Below, piece by piece: positions 48,284-58,493 of a stretch of 64,000 nt of DNA. Position 1 is the stretch's first letter, and each line of letters begins with the position of its first letter. Under the pieces are notes generated by a model. The model saw nothing but the letters and a program-made list of their open reading frames with translations, was not told the DNA's origin and made no database searches. The translations under genes were made by a program, and so were the position numbers. The DNA is from Tritrichomonas musculus (lineage: Eukaryota > Parabasalia > Tritrichomonadida > Tritrichomonadidae), in the NCBI GenBank assembly GCA_039105265.1, contig JAPFFF010000004.1, positions 2,914,001 through 2,978,000 on the forward strand, in the 5' to 3' direction.

Positions 48284-49408
48284 ATGGAAGAAATTCAAAC
48301 ACTTGTTATCGATAATGGTTCAGGTATGTGTAAAGCTGGTTTCGCTGGTGATGAAGCACCTCGTGCTGTCTTCCCTTCAATCATTGGTCGTCCAAAATAT
48401 TTTGAAGCTTTAAAAGGTGGCCAAAATAAAGATACTTATGTTGGTGATGAAGCTTGTGCAAAAGCTGGTGTATTGATTCTTAAATACCCAATCGAACATG
48501 GAATCGTTACTAATTGGGATGACATGGAAAAAATTTGGCATCACACTTTTTATAACGAACTTCGCGTCGATCCTTCTGATCATCCTGTCTTATTAACTGA
48601 AGCTCCAATGAATCCAAAAGCAAATCGTGAAAAAATGATTCAATTGATGTTCGAAACTTTTAATGTTCCTTCTTTCTATGTTGGAATTCAAGCTGTGCTT
48701 TCTCTTTATTCATCCGGAAGAACAACAGGAATAGTATTCGATGCAGGCGATGGCGTCTCTCACACGGTGCCAATTTATGAAGGTTATTCACTCCCTCACG
48801 CAATAATGCGGATGAATTTAGCTGGCCGCGATTTAACAAATTGGCTTCAAAAAATTTTGAATGAACGTGGCTACTCGTTCACTTCTTCCGCCGAGAGAGA
48901 AATAGTTCGCGACATCAAAGAGAAACTTGCTTACGTCGCTTTAGATTATGAAACTGAATTACTGAAAGCGAAATCTACTTCCGAATGCGATGTTTCTTAC
49001 ACTTTGCCTGATGGAAATGTCATCACAATCGCTGACGAACGTTTCCGTTGTCCTGAATTATTATTCAAGCCTCATTTCAATGGCTTCGAATTCGATGGAA
49101 TTGACAAAAATTTGTACAATTCAATAATCAAATGTGACATGGATGTTCGTAAAGATCTGTATTCAAATATCGTTCTCTCTGGTGGAACTACAATGTTTGA
49201 AGGTTTGCTCGAGAGAATTGAGAAAGAAATTACTAATTTGGCTCCTCAATCAATCAAAGTCAAAGTTGTCGCTCCTCCTGAAAGAAAATATGCTGTATGG
49301 ATCGGTGGTTCAATTCTCGCTTATCTCGCAACTTTCCCTCAAATGGCCATCACTCATGAAGAATACAACGACGCAGGTCCTGCCATCGTTCACCGAAAAT
49401 GCTTCTAA
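48284..49408 (+). CDS. Divergent actin, right copy (374 aa)
   Basis: The same protein as the left copy except Y278, I281 and A355. These are conservative differences outside the nucleotide site, so both products should behave alike. The stop TAA is followed by a near-copy of the left gene's 3' flank for only 17 bp, then sequence diverges into TAAATAAAATA, which offers a TAAA poly(A) signal of the trichomonad type. Only 84 bp separate it from the convergent CFAP46-like stop codon. Confidence 0.95.
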   Translation: MEEIQTLVIDNGSGMCKAGFAGDEAPRAVFPSIIGRPKYFEALKGGQNKDTYVGDEACAKAGVLILKYPIEHGIVTNWDDMEKIWHHTFYNELRVDPSDHPVLLTEAPMNPKANREKMIQLMFETFNVPSFYVGIQAVLSLYSSGRTTGIVFDAGDGVSHTVPIYEGYSLPHAIMRMNLAGRDLTNWLQKILNERGYSFTSSAEREIVRDIKEKLAYVALDYETELLKAKSTSECDVSYTLPDGNVITIADERFRCPELLFKPHFNGFEFDGIDKNLYNSIIKCDMDVRKDLYSNIVLSGGTTMFEGLLERIEKEITNLAPQSIKVKVVAPPERKYAVWIGGSILAYLATFPQMAITHEEYNDAGPAIVHRKCF

Positions 49409-49492
49409 TCTTTGGCTTTTTCTTAAATAAAATAAAAAAAAACATTTAAAATTACAATAAAATACATATTTTTTAATATTAAAAATAATAAA

Positions 49493-52400
49493 TTATATTA
49501 ATTCACCGAAAGAAGGAGTAGTCGTGCATGGAGACTTTCTATTCAATGCAGACATGATTGAGAAATCACGATAAATTATCTGGAACTTTTCGAATGCTGT
49601 AATGCATTCAAAAGGAATTGAATGAACTTTTTCATTACTCGACAAAATGAGGACTGACTCTGGGCAGTTGTTCTCTGGTATGATTTCTGAAACTGGTTTG
49701 AATGCCTCATTCAAATCATCGATAAACTTCTGAAATTCGGGGTTATTCAATTTCAATGCTTCCTTAGCGAAACTCGAGACTGTCACCGTTGTTGCACTCA
49801 AGTTATTCGTGCTATTCGCTGCATTCGCTGATTTGTCATCTGTTTTCGCGCCAGATGAAGGAGGCGGCAATTTAGAAGAACTCTTTTTTGTTGCTTTTTG
49901 CTTTCCTCTGGAATTTGGAGAATTGACTGTTTTAGCGGAAGCTGGAGTCATGCTTTCAACCTCGTCAATTGATGTCGTGATTATCTGCTTAAAGATCTGG
50001 TATTTCAATGCGACTTCTTCGAAATTCAATGAAATTTGTGACGCATTGAAAACATCAGGAGAACCAAAAATGATTGACGCAACATTTGTCAAATTTGAAT
50101 TGTCACTTTTATCATCATTTATGTTATCAATGACGACAATCAGGCAGTTCCTGTTTTCAGTCGCCCATTGTCGAATCTCTTCCAGACTTCTGCCAAGCCG
50201 AACAAGGGAAGTCCCGTTTGGAATTGTATCGAAAAACTTCTGACTTGAGACGAACATTTGCGAAATTTGTGGATTCAAAAAAGTGACACGTAACCGTTGT
50301 GCCTCCTTCACAAAAAGTCGCTCTCGATTTGTGGGTGGAAAATCGGTTTTCAAATGGTCAATTCGCATCCGATAAGCTTTGACACTTTGAGCAATTAAGT
50401 ATTGAAAAAGTGAGCCAGTTATATCTGACTCTTTCAAAATTGAGAAGAGCTCTTGTGCCACTTCACCAGTGAGGTCATATTCTTTCAATTCAGTTAGCAG
50501 GTTCGCACCTTGCCACAAGTATCTAACGGCGCTCTGCAACGATATGTTATCGGTTGAAATTGAATGCAAGCATTGGCCTAAATAAATGTTCATTTTGACT
50601 GCATATTTCTTCGGAATGTTTTCAATGTTCTTCACATTATTGAAATGCATAACCGCCGCCGTTGGTGACAGATCAAGTAACGGTTCTTGCGACTTGTCTG
50701 TGAATTCATTTGTGAGCTCTTGATTCGGTCCAATCTCGCTTGGTTCGCTTCCTTTCGTTTCAATCTTTCGTATGACTGGAGAATACTTAAGGGCCAAATA
50801 TCCAAACAAATTTACACTGTCAACAAAACGGCACAGAAAAGGAAGTGAGGCTTGATCATTTGAGTCGTCAATTGACTTATTATAAAGATCTGAACAGACG
50901 TTAACAATGTTCAAAACTTCGTTTCCAAACTCTTTGAAATGAGAGAGAGAAGAAGGATAGTTCGAATCAAGCAAAGATCGCCACCAAAAGGCCAATAAAA
51001 GGTCAATTGTAGGAAGGAACTTTTCTGGCGGAAAAATTTTGTTTTTAAGGGAATTTTCATAGAATGAAGACGCTGCTGCTGGTGACATATTCAGTGCTGC
51101 ATTCTTATAGAAGTCGTAGACAAGGATGGTCTCAGAAATTGAAATGTTTTTATTTGAAAGACAAGATTGAGTGAACTGACCAATTAAATTCAGAACAAAG
51201 TCAGAAGTATTTGAAACATCGGAAATCAAGAAGGCAGCTGAAAACCAATCAATCCAAAATTGAATGTCAGCTTTTTCAATGGATTGCCCACTTTTTGAGA
51301 GTAATTCAATTGCTGCTTGATTTTCGCCTGATCTGGACTTGATTGTTGCTACAAGGAGAATCGATTCGGCTAAAGTTTCTTTGTCATTGACTTGTTCTGC
51401 TTGATTCATGGCAGAATTCAGTAGGTAAAGAGCATCTTTATATTCGCCGAGATATATCAAAATTTTGGCTTCTTTATTGAGTAGCTTTCGTAGAGGAGGA
51501 AGTCTGCTTACTGGTGGGTCATTCAAAAATCTTCCAACTTTTTGTTGCCAGTCGCTTTTTTCATCTTCAGTTAATAAGTAGTCATTTGAATTTTCGAGGG
51601 GTAAAATGACATTCAGCCTATCTAAAAAGACTTTCAATTTAAGATGCAAATATTGCTCGAATCTGGGCCATTGTAAAGAATGCTTTGCGAACAACAATGC
51701 ATGATACCAAAAATTCAGCAAATAAAATTCCAAGCCGACATTTTGAATAATATCAATAATCTTCAAAAGATTAGAAATAAAACGATAACTATTCATTGTA
51801 GGGAATGGCCTATGTTTCTCAATGTTCTGAAAAAGTTGTATCCATTCTTCAATTGTTGTCGGTTGCTCATCATAATTGTCAACACTGTTGCTTGACTGAG
51901 ATCTGCGAATGTTGCCTTTTCCTCTGCTTCCGCTTCTTTTTGTCTCCTTATTTGGTTGTTGCTGAATCAGCTGACTTGACTGGGTATCGTCATCCTCGGC
52001 AGAATCGACGATTGAAGAAGTTGTAACTGACCAAAGTTGATTTGAAAGGTCGATCAAAGATTGAGAGACCTCATTGAAAATTTCTATATCTGTTGTTGAT
52101 TCAATTTTGAAAGCAACCGCTTCGATTTTCAATTCAATATTTTTTTCTGGTGGCAAATCTTTGATTGTCTCTTCAGATTGGCTGATTATCTTGTTGATTT
52201 CTGCCCATTCAAAGTTGTTCTGATAAAGCCAACGTGCGTAATTCAATTGTGCTCGAAATCTCTCTTCAACATCTTCCTGATTAAGGACGTTGATTGCCTT
52301 GATTAACGAAGTTTGCTGAATTTCTTTATCATGAGACAAATCAGCAACGAAAGTCCACAATTTTGATTGATATTCTTCGTTTCCGAGCTGTTTTACTCGA

Positions 52401-55400
52401 AGCATTTCATCGATCAAAGGTTGCTCGGATTTTTGACAATCAGCATTAAAAGTGACAATTAAATTCAATTCCCAAATTCCGCCGATAAAAGTTTTATTCA
52501 ATTGTCCTATTGCATTCTGTATCGTCTTCTTACATAAAGGCCAATCTTTTTGATCTATCAAGGCCTTCAAAAAGATTCGAAATAATCGAACTCGAAGTTC
52601 ATCGGGAATGTTTACTTTTCGAGCGATTTGAATTGAATCCGATAAAAGCTGTGTTGTTAAAGATCGAAAGTTAGGATAATCTTCGCCAACAGAGACAGTT
52701 GAAACAAAATACGACAAAGATAATTTGGCGTTATTCATAGATTTCGCTTCATTAAAGTGAAGTGAAGCCTTCAAAAAGTCGGCTGCTGAATCGAATCGAA
52801 GTTTGTCTTGACAATGAAACTCTTGAAGATCAGGCTGAATTAACTTCAAGTAAGACAAGCCTCGATAAAATCGAGCAAGACCGAGATGATAAAGTTCGTC
52901 TTTATTCTTTGTGTTTGAAGTTATTGCGTCGATTGCTTTAGAAGACGCGTCAATTGATATTTGATACATTTCGAGCCTGCAAGCCTTCTCGGACAAAAGA
53001 ACCAGCAAAACTGGCTGTTTAATCTGCTGAATAGAAGAGAAAACTGACGATAAAATTTCATTTTTGTGTTGAACTTTGTCATTTAAGACTGTTGCAAGTT
53101 GGACTAAAATTGACAATTCGGGATCGCTTTGATTGGGAGGCAACTGGTTCCTTTTGCCGTAGATTTCAACAAGTCTGTCTACTAAAGCCTTCTTTTCATA
53201 AATAGAAGTGGCAATTGGCAATGCTTTAATCAAAATATCTTCAGCTGATTTCAACTGCTTTTGTTTAACTGGATCGATTGTTGGTTGTTTTTTCTTTTGA
53301 TTTTGATTCTGACTTTGACTTTGACTTTGAGTTTGAGTTTGATTTGCTTGGTTTTGTTGAATTGTTTGGCTTTGTTGGCTTTGCTGTTGCTGTGCTAATA
53401 TAATTTGTTGTTCAGCGTTATTTGCGTCAATCATCACAATTTGCACATAAAAATTGACAAATTGGCCAACGAGGTCTTTTGACTCTTTAAAATCAGCCTC
53501 AAAAATGTTGGTGACGCAATCGTTAAGGAAATCGATGTAATCAACACAATCTGCCGGATCTTGGAGAGAGAAGAAAGAGTTCCAGATGGCGGCTATCGAA
53601 TTGTAAGCCAACCGATTCTTTTTCAATAGTTTTGAACGATCAATTGAAAAGCGCACAAAATCAACAGCCGATGAATTATTTTGTGGTTTACATTTAAATG
53701 CAGATGTGATTCCATAAACCGTCGATTCGCATTGAATTTCAACGGTTGTGTCAAAAGTTGTTGCATCGAAATCATAAGTCAAAAATTGAGAGCAGGCATC
53801 AACCGCTATTTGATGTGAATTATTCAATGACGCACACCTAATTATCTCAAAATAAACGGTCGCAAAATGAGAAGCGTCAATTGCATCAAGCAAAGAAGCG
53901 TCAGTCAGTGAGATCCCTTTGATAATTTTGAATGCGTTTGCAAGGGATTCGTTGTTGATCTTCTTTTGAATCGCTATTTGGGCATAGGCCTCGTCGGGAA
54001 CGGTTGCTTGTTGGCCGTATGAGTCAAAAGTGACATTTAGCATCCGATAGAAGGGAACAATGAACCTGTCAAAGGGATGTATCAGCTTCGTTGGATGATC
54101 ACTCCAGAAATAGTCTAACGAAAGCGCTTTCTTAAGGTGATCGAGTGCTTTTGCGTTATCTTTCTCGCTTTCAAATATTTTGGCAAGTGCAAAATGCATC
54201 TGTGATCGTAATAAATTGACCTGGGAATTGACCTTGCTCAGAATATCGCATGATGTGATTAAATAGCGTTTTATTAGGTTGCCATGATTTGAAAGAATTT
54301 TCAATGCATGCGACCAAAGAAGGGCTGCGGCATCTTGGACTGTTACTAGGTCCCCTTGGTACATGGCAAGCGACATAATGTGGCAGCATGAGTTCACTGT
54401 CTCACATTTTTCATCTAATGTCATGGAGTCACTTTTTGATAATGCTAATTCTGATGTAATGAGCATCCCATGAATACGTGCAAGTGGCGATCTGGCAGTC
54501 GATGCTTTGGAAAGGCAATCTTCTGCAACTTGGACTTGGTTAAATTGAGCAGCAAGTCGTCCTGTTTCTGCAATAATAATTTCGGCAACATATGTTTCTT
54601 CACATGGTTCTTTTTTGCTTTCTATAAAAGCAGTACATATTTTAAATACTTCAGCTAAATCTTTTGTGGTGGTGGCATTGTTTGATCGCGCAGTTTGATA
54701 CATTATTACCGCTTTTTGTAATTGTTCATTTAAATCAAGTTTTTGCTTTAACAATGCACCACTCGATTTTCGTGAAAAATGAGTATAAAGATGAAGTAAA
54801 TTATAGCGAAGCTGTAATAAATCAATTGGTACAAGTGTGAATAATTTTGCCATTTGTTTCGACGCATCATCGCATTTTGAAAAATCATCAAGAATGCAGC
54901 AATGAAGAAGAGAAATTGCAATGTATAAACGAAGTGTTGAATCAAAATTGCCGGTTAAATGCGATTCAAGTAATGATAAAACTATTGGAGTAACTTGGGA
55001 AAGATGGTGGCGTTGATAACCAACGAAAAAAGGAAATGCAACTTGATAAAAAAGAAAAGATGCTCGGAGAGCTAAAGGTAAATATAACGAATTACTTTGT
55101 ATTAGTCGAAGCGCACGATAAAGGTAGTCAATTGCTTTCAAATTTAGCTCAGCTGCTGGTATTCCGCGTTGTTGTTTTGCTCGGTGTGAATTAATTAATG
55201 AATGACAGATTAAAGCTCGAATTTGAAATTGATTATCTGGTTCTTGAAGACGATTGTAAGTTCTGACCATTGTTTCCGCTTTTTGAATGATATGCTTTTG
55301 AAGTGGAGGAGGTAAATCTAAAAGCCTTTCTGCTGTGAGTATGTAAAGATCAGAAGAAAAACTTGGTTGTCCATTTGAATTAATTTTATTAAATACATTT

Positions 55401-55462
55401 AGGAGAGTCTGTTCATTGAGTTGCGTTCCACCTGTCAGGAGGAGTCGCAAAGACTGCTCCAT
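49493..55462 (-). CDS. CFAP46: CFAP46-like central-apparatus protein (1989 aa)
   Basis: CFAP46 (TTC40) is a large TPR protein of the C1d projection of the flagellar central pair. The N-terminus aligns with the animal protein as I recall it: PSFSSDLYILTAERLLDL against SFSPDLFVLCAEQALKM, followed by helical TPR-like pairs. The C-terminus has the typical end, VLILSSNEKVHSIPFECI, like the I-P-W-E region of animal CFAP46. A Gln/Ser/Asn tract (about 53280-53400) and a Ser/Lys/Pro segment near 49800-49970 are low-complexity. The frame extends to 55531 only through TTG; the first ATG is 55460-55462 and fits the family start, with TCATT about 27 bases upstream, so I chose it. Convergent with the right actin; tandem with the beta-helix gene. 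Confidence 0.78.
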   Translation of the reverse strand: MEQSLRLLLTGGTQLNEQTLLNVFNKINSNGQPSFSSDLYILTAERLLDLPPPLQKHIIQKAETMVRTYNRLQEPDNQFQIRALICHSLINSHRAKQQRGIPAAELNLKAIDYLYRALRLIQSNSLYLPLALRASFLFYQVAFPFFVGYQRHHLSQVTPIVLSLLESHLTGNFDSTLRLYIAISLLHCCILDDFSKCDDASKQMAKLFTLVPIDLLQLRYNLLHLYTHFSRKSSGALLKQKLDLNEQLQKAVIMYQTARSNNATTTKDLAEVFKICTAFIESKKEPCEETYVAEIIIAETGRLAAQFNQVQVAEDCLSKASTARSPLARIHGMLITSELALSKSDSMTLDEKCETVNSCCHIMSLAMYQGDLVTVQDAAALLWSHALKILSNHGNLIKRYLITSCDILSKVNSQVNLLRSQMHFALAKIFESEKDNAKALDHLKKALSLDYFWSDHPTKLIHPFDRFIVPFYRMLNVTFDSYGQQATVPDEAYAQIAIQKKINNESLANAFKIIKGISLTDASLLDAIDASHFATVYFEIIRCASLNNSHQIAVDACSQFLTYDFDATTFDTTVEIQCESTVYGITSAFKCKPQNNSSAVDFVRFSIDRSKLLKKNRLAYNSIAAIWNSFFSLQDPADCVDYIDFLNDCVTNIFEADFKESKDLVGQFVNFYVQIVMIDANNAEQQIILAQQQQSQQSQTIQQNQANQTQTQSQSQSQNQNQKKKQPTIDPVKQKQLKSAEDILIKALPIATSIYEKKALVDRLVEIYGKRNQLPPNQSDPELSILVQLATVLNDKVQHKNEILSSVFSSIQQIKQPVLLVLLSEKACRLEMYQISIDASSKAIDAITSNTKNKDELYHLGLARFYRGLSYLKLIQPDLQEFHCQDKLRFDSAADFLKASLHFNEAKSMNNAKLSLSYFVSTVSVGEDYPNFRSLTTQLLSDSIQIARKVNIPDELRVRLFRIFLKALIDQKDWPLCKKTIQNAIGQLNKTFIGGIWELNLIVTFNADCQKSEQPLIDEMLRVKQLGNEEYQSKLWTFVADLSHDKEIQQTSLIKAINVLNQEDVEERFRAQLNYARWLYQNNFEWAEINKIISQSEETIKDLPPEKNIELKIEAVAFKIESTTDIEIFNEVSQSLIDLSNQLWSVTTSSIVDSAEDDDTQSSQLIQQQPNKETKRSGSRGKGNIRRSQSSNSVDNYDEQPTTIEEWIQLFQNIEKHRPFPTMNSYRFISNLLKIIDIIQNVGLEFYLLNFWYHALLFAKHSLQWPRFEQYLHLKLKVFLDRLNVILPLENSNDYLLTEDEKSDWQQKVGRFLNDPPVSRLPPLRKLLNKEAKILIYLGEYKDALYLLNSAMNQAEQVNDKETLAESILLVATIKSRSGENQAAIELLSKSGQSIEKADIQFWIDWFSAAFLISDVSNTSDFVLNLIGQFTQSCLSNKNISISETILVYDFYKNAALNMSPAAASSFYENSLKNKIFPPEKFLPTIDLLLAFWWRSLLDSNYPSSLSHFKEFGNEVLNIVNVCSDLYNKSIDDSNDQASLPFLCRFVDSVNLFGYLALKYSPVIRKIETKGSEPSEIGPNQELTNEFTDKSQEPLLDLSPTAAVMHFNNVKNIENIPKKYAVKMNIYLGQCLHSISTDNISLQSAVRYLWQGANLLTELKEYDLTGEVAQELFSILKESDITGSLFQYLIAQSVKAYRMRIDHLKTDFPPTNRERLFVKEAQRLRVTFLNPQISQMFVSSQKFFDTIPNGTSLVRLGRSLEEIRQWATENRNCLIVVIDNINDDKSDNSNLTNVASIIFGSPDVFNASQISLNFEEVALKYQIFKQIITTSIDEVESMTPASAKTVNSPNSRGKQKATKKSSSKLPPPSSGAKTDDKSANAANSTNNLSATTVTVSSFAKEALKLNNPEFQKFIDDLNEAFKPVSEIIPENNCPESVLILSSNEKVHSIPFECITAFEKFQIIYRDFSIMSALNRKSPCTTTPSFGELI

Positions 55463-55485
55463 TTCTTTTTGAACTAACGTATTTT

Positions 55486-55491
55486 GAATGA
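55486..55491 (-). promoter_or_regulatory. Initiator-like box of CFAP46-like gene
   Basis: Reads TCATTC on the minus strand, about 27 bases before ATG 55460-55462. Its position downstream of the TTG at 55531 supports the internal ATG as the real start. Confidence 0.45.
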
Positions 55492-55638
55492 TGTTATTGA
55501 ATTTATTCGTTATTTCGTCTAAAACATTCAATTTTTATTCGTAAAGTATTTAAATATTTAAATGTACTTAGAATTTTTTAAAAAATCATGAAAAAAAAAA
55601 TTAAAAGATTTAAAAAGATTATAAAGTTATGAAAATGT

Positions 55639-57801
55639 TTAACGACGAGTAGGACTACATCCATGTGAAAAGATTTCAGAATGTTGTGTATTTCCTGTAT
55701 AAGAATTATCTTCACAAAGACCACAAGAAACACCTGAATAACAAATACCACCATGTACTCCACATTGAATTTGGTTGGCTCTATTATCGACTTTTGATTG
55801 ACCATCGATAAAAACAGCATAATCATAATCACCACTAATCATATTACCTTCAATAAATCCTTCTGAAAATGTCTTAATATGAATTGCTTTAATTTTATCA
55901 TCTTCATCAATTCCTTTAGGACGTATAATATTTGACATTTTATTATTGAAGCAGTGTACATATGAATTATCTTTGAGAGATAAAATCTGATGATCTTTGT
56001 TGAATTCGTTTGATTCGATATTAATTTTAGCGAAATATTCACCAACAATAGCAAAAGTTGGTGACATTGAGAAGAAGTTTTGTCTCAAGTTAACTTCTGC
56101 TTTTCGGACATAAGTTTCGCATCTTGTAATTCTGTTTTCTTCGAAAATTGCTTTTGATTTATTTCTAATTTCGATAAATTCACGAGGGTTATTTCCATTT
56201 TTAGTTGTAGCTGCATATAATGCGCAAAGCCTAACAATGGCGTTTCCAACATTATTAATGATTAAAGAATTCTTATTGACGACGCAGTTATCGACAACCA
56301 TTTGTTTCGTATTTTCGAAAAGAAGCCCTCCTTGCTTATTATCATAGAAACTTGATTGCTGGAACTTTGAATCACGGCAGTTCTTAATAATAACGCCACG
56401 GCCTTCATTTTCAAGGAAGAAGCAGTTATTACATTGAACCATGGATTCTGAATCAGCAATTAAACCATCACGAGTTGACCTAAGGAATTGGCAGTTAGTA
56501 AGTTCTACCCATGAATGGTCATCAATTGCCATATTTGAATCTTTATTATTTTGGATGACACAAGTAACGCCATTAATTTTGGCATTAGTTGCAATAATAC
56601 CTGAGAATGAATGAGAATCTATCATTGTATCACTGATTCGGGCAACAGCACAGTTTCCTGCTTCAATTCCATTTCGTTTGGCTTGTGTAATTCGACAACG
56701 AGTTAAATATATTTTTGATCTTTGATCGCATAGAATTCCTGATCCTGATGTATCAGATATCCACACTTCATTGAGTTCAAGTGAACTTGTACTAAGAATT
56801 TCACAACCAGCGTTTCCACAATGAGTAATTGAAGATCCAGAAATAGTTGCATTAGCATCATTTGAAAGAATAATTCCAGCTTTTGCACAATTAGTAACGC
56901 GGATGTTATTAGCTTTAAGAGTGGAGAAGCTATGAATAAGAATTCCAGTTCCTTGGACTTTATCAAAAAGAGATGATTCGATTTGTAAATTTGATCTAGT
57001 TCTTGCACTAATTGCAACAGATGATGAGCCAGTAAATGTTGTTCCTTTTATGTTACAATTTGATTCGAATAATTCAAGTGCGATTCCTTTGGCTCCATTT
57101 AATTGGCAATTTGTAATCTTTAGATCAGATTTTGAAACTGAAATAATACCATTGGAAGAGCAATCAACAAATGAAATAATTGAAGCAACTCGGTTTTGAA
57201 GTATATTTTGTGCAACAAATTTGCATCTAATAAATTCAAGAGTAACGCTTGCTGTGATATCAACTGGTGGTTTTTGTGATGATATATTAATAGAGCAATC
57301 AGATAAAGATAATTGGCCTCTGTTAATTGAAAATATTTCTGTATCAGATATGAAATTAATACCATAAATAGTAACTAGTTGAGTCCTAATTGCTATATGA
57401 GTATTTTTTAAAGTAACTTCTCCATTTGAAATAATATGAATGGGTTTCAAGCAAGTAAAATCGTCTTCGTATACGCCAGCTTGGATAACAATTGTCGAAT
57501 CTTCTGGTGCTTGATTTACTGCTGCGCCAATTGTTGGGAAATGGCCATTGGGTCCAACATAAATAAGATTTTGTGTTTGAAAAACGGTTGAAGATTGATC
57601 TACTGGTACAGGACCGGAAAAGGGTGGTGGTTCTTTAATTGGATCAAAAGGTGGAGCAGAGCATTTGTCTTTTCCTGTTGGATCAGTAAGATTATTTTTT
57701 TCTAATTCTTTTGTAACTCTCGCAATAATTGCCTCCTCGTCAGGTGTAAGTGGTGGTGGAGCTGCTTGAAGCATTGATATCAGGTGAGGAAGATCATCCA
57801 T
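55639..57801 (-). CDS. Right-handed beta-helix repeat protein (720 aa)
   Basis: Residues 1-90 form a Pro-rich leader (LQAAPPPLTPDEE, PIKEPPPFSGPVP). About residues 100-600 consist of PbH1-type coils of about 22 residues, such as GTGILIHSFSTLKANN, AGIILSNDANATISGS and GSGILCDQRSKIYLTR, the G-[IV]-x-[IV] plus N/S ladder of right-handed parallel beta-helices. Closest known architecture is the NosD/CASH helix of FBXO11 and SHCBP1-like proteins; no F-box is visible. The FPTIGAAVNQAPEDSTIVIQ entry (near 90) is the usual start of such helices. The C-terminus is Cys-rich (QCGVHGGICYSGVSCGLC) and may bind metal. No signal peptide, so cytosolic; function unknown. Some cilia proteins share this fold, and the neighbour is a cilia gene, but that link is weak. 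ATG 57799-57801. Confidence 0.8.
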   Translation of the reverse strand: MDDLPHLISMLQAAPPPLTPDEEAIIARVTKELEKNNLTDPTGKDKCSAPPFDPIKEPPPFSGPVPVDQSSTVFQTQNLIYVGPNGHFPTIGAAVNQAPEDSTIVIQAGVYEDDFTCLKPIHIISNGEVTLKNTHIAIRTQLVTIYGINFISDTEIFSINRGQLSLSDCSINISSQKPPVDITASVTLEFIRCKFVAQNILQNRVASIISFVDCSSNGIISVSKSDLKITNCQLNGAKGIALELFESNCNIKGTTFTGSSSVAISARTRSNLQIESSLFDKVQGTGILIHSFSTLKANNIRVTNCAKAGIILSNDANATISGSSITHCGNAGCEILSTSSLELNEVWISDTSGSGILCDQRSKIYLTRCRITQAKRNGIEAGNCAVARISDTMIDSHSFSGIIATNAKINGVTCVIQNNKDSNMAIDDHSWVELTNCQFLRSTRDGLIADSESMVQCNNCFFLENEGRGVIIKNCRDSKFQQSSFYDNKQGGLLFENTKQMVVDNCVVNKNSLIINNVGNAIVRLCALYAATTKNGNNPREFIEIRNKSKAIFEENRITRCETYVRKAEVNLRQNFFSMSPTFAIVGEYFAKINIESNEFNKDHQILSLKDNSYVHCFNNKMSNIIRPKGIDEDDKIKAIHIKTFSEGFIEGNMISGDYDYAVFIDGQSKVDNRANQIQCGVHGGICYSGVSCGLCEDNSYTGNTQHSEIFSHGCSPTRR

Positions 57802-58493
57802 TTTTTAAATAATAAATATTTCAATAAAGCATTGAAAAAGATTTTGGTAAAAAGCAGATTATGTATTGTTCTGATTTTAATAAAAATTTTATATTTTGTT
57901 AAAGTTTCTGATTATGATTAATAGTAATTTATAAGCATAATACTGCTATTGTCAATTTGAAAATAATACAATTTCTTTCAAATTCATCAATTTTTTATGA
58001 GCTCATTCAATTTCCTTTCAATATATATATCAGAAAAATAATAATATCTTTAAAATTTTATATTCTTTTTAATTATTAAATTTTAAAATTAATATTAAAT
58101 AGAATTCATATTCATTTATTATATCTTATAAATCAAAAAATTCATTATTTATTCCATAAATCATTAAAAAAAGTTTTTTTATTATGCTACTTGATGTTTT
58201 TTTCTTAAATGATTTATTATTTACATTATTTATATGTAGCTTTGAAATATAATAATAATTTTTAATATATTATATTATTGGTATTCAAGAAATTTTTATT
58301 TTTTATAAATAATAATTTTGAATTTAAAATTGAAAAAAATGCTAGTTTTTGAAAAAATTATTTTATGTATATCAGAATTTTGAAAATATATTAAACTTTG
58401 TTTTTTAATCTTTATCTCCATTCAATTTTGAAAAGTTTATTTTCAAATTTTCTCAATTTTTAGATAACGAGAAAAAAAATCTATATGCTTTAA
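57802..58493. other. Upstream region of beta-helix gene
   Basis: About 700 bp of very AT-rich DNA with ATATATAT and poly-T runs. No gene, repeat or element end is recognised. Confidence 0.6.

Larger units (their letters stand above)
47875..49425 (+). repeat. Right arm of large inverted repeat carrying actin
   Basis: Mirror copy of 45684-47232. Pairing ends inward at atttttaaatga (47875-47886) and outward at ctttttctta (near 49425). Confidence 0.95.

Noticed and set aside
57802-58493. tRNA or other small RNA gene in the AT-rich spacers
   Set aside because: I looked for cloverleaf arms with GTTCGA-type T loops and saw none; a covariance search would be needed to be sure.
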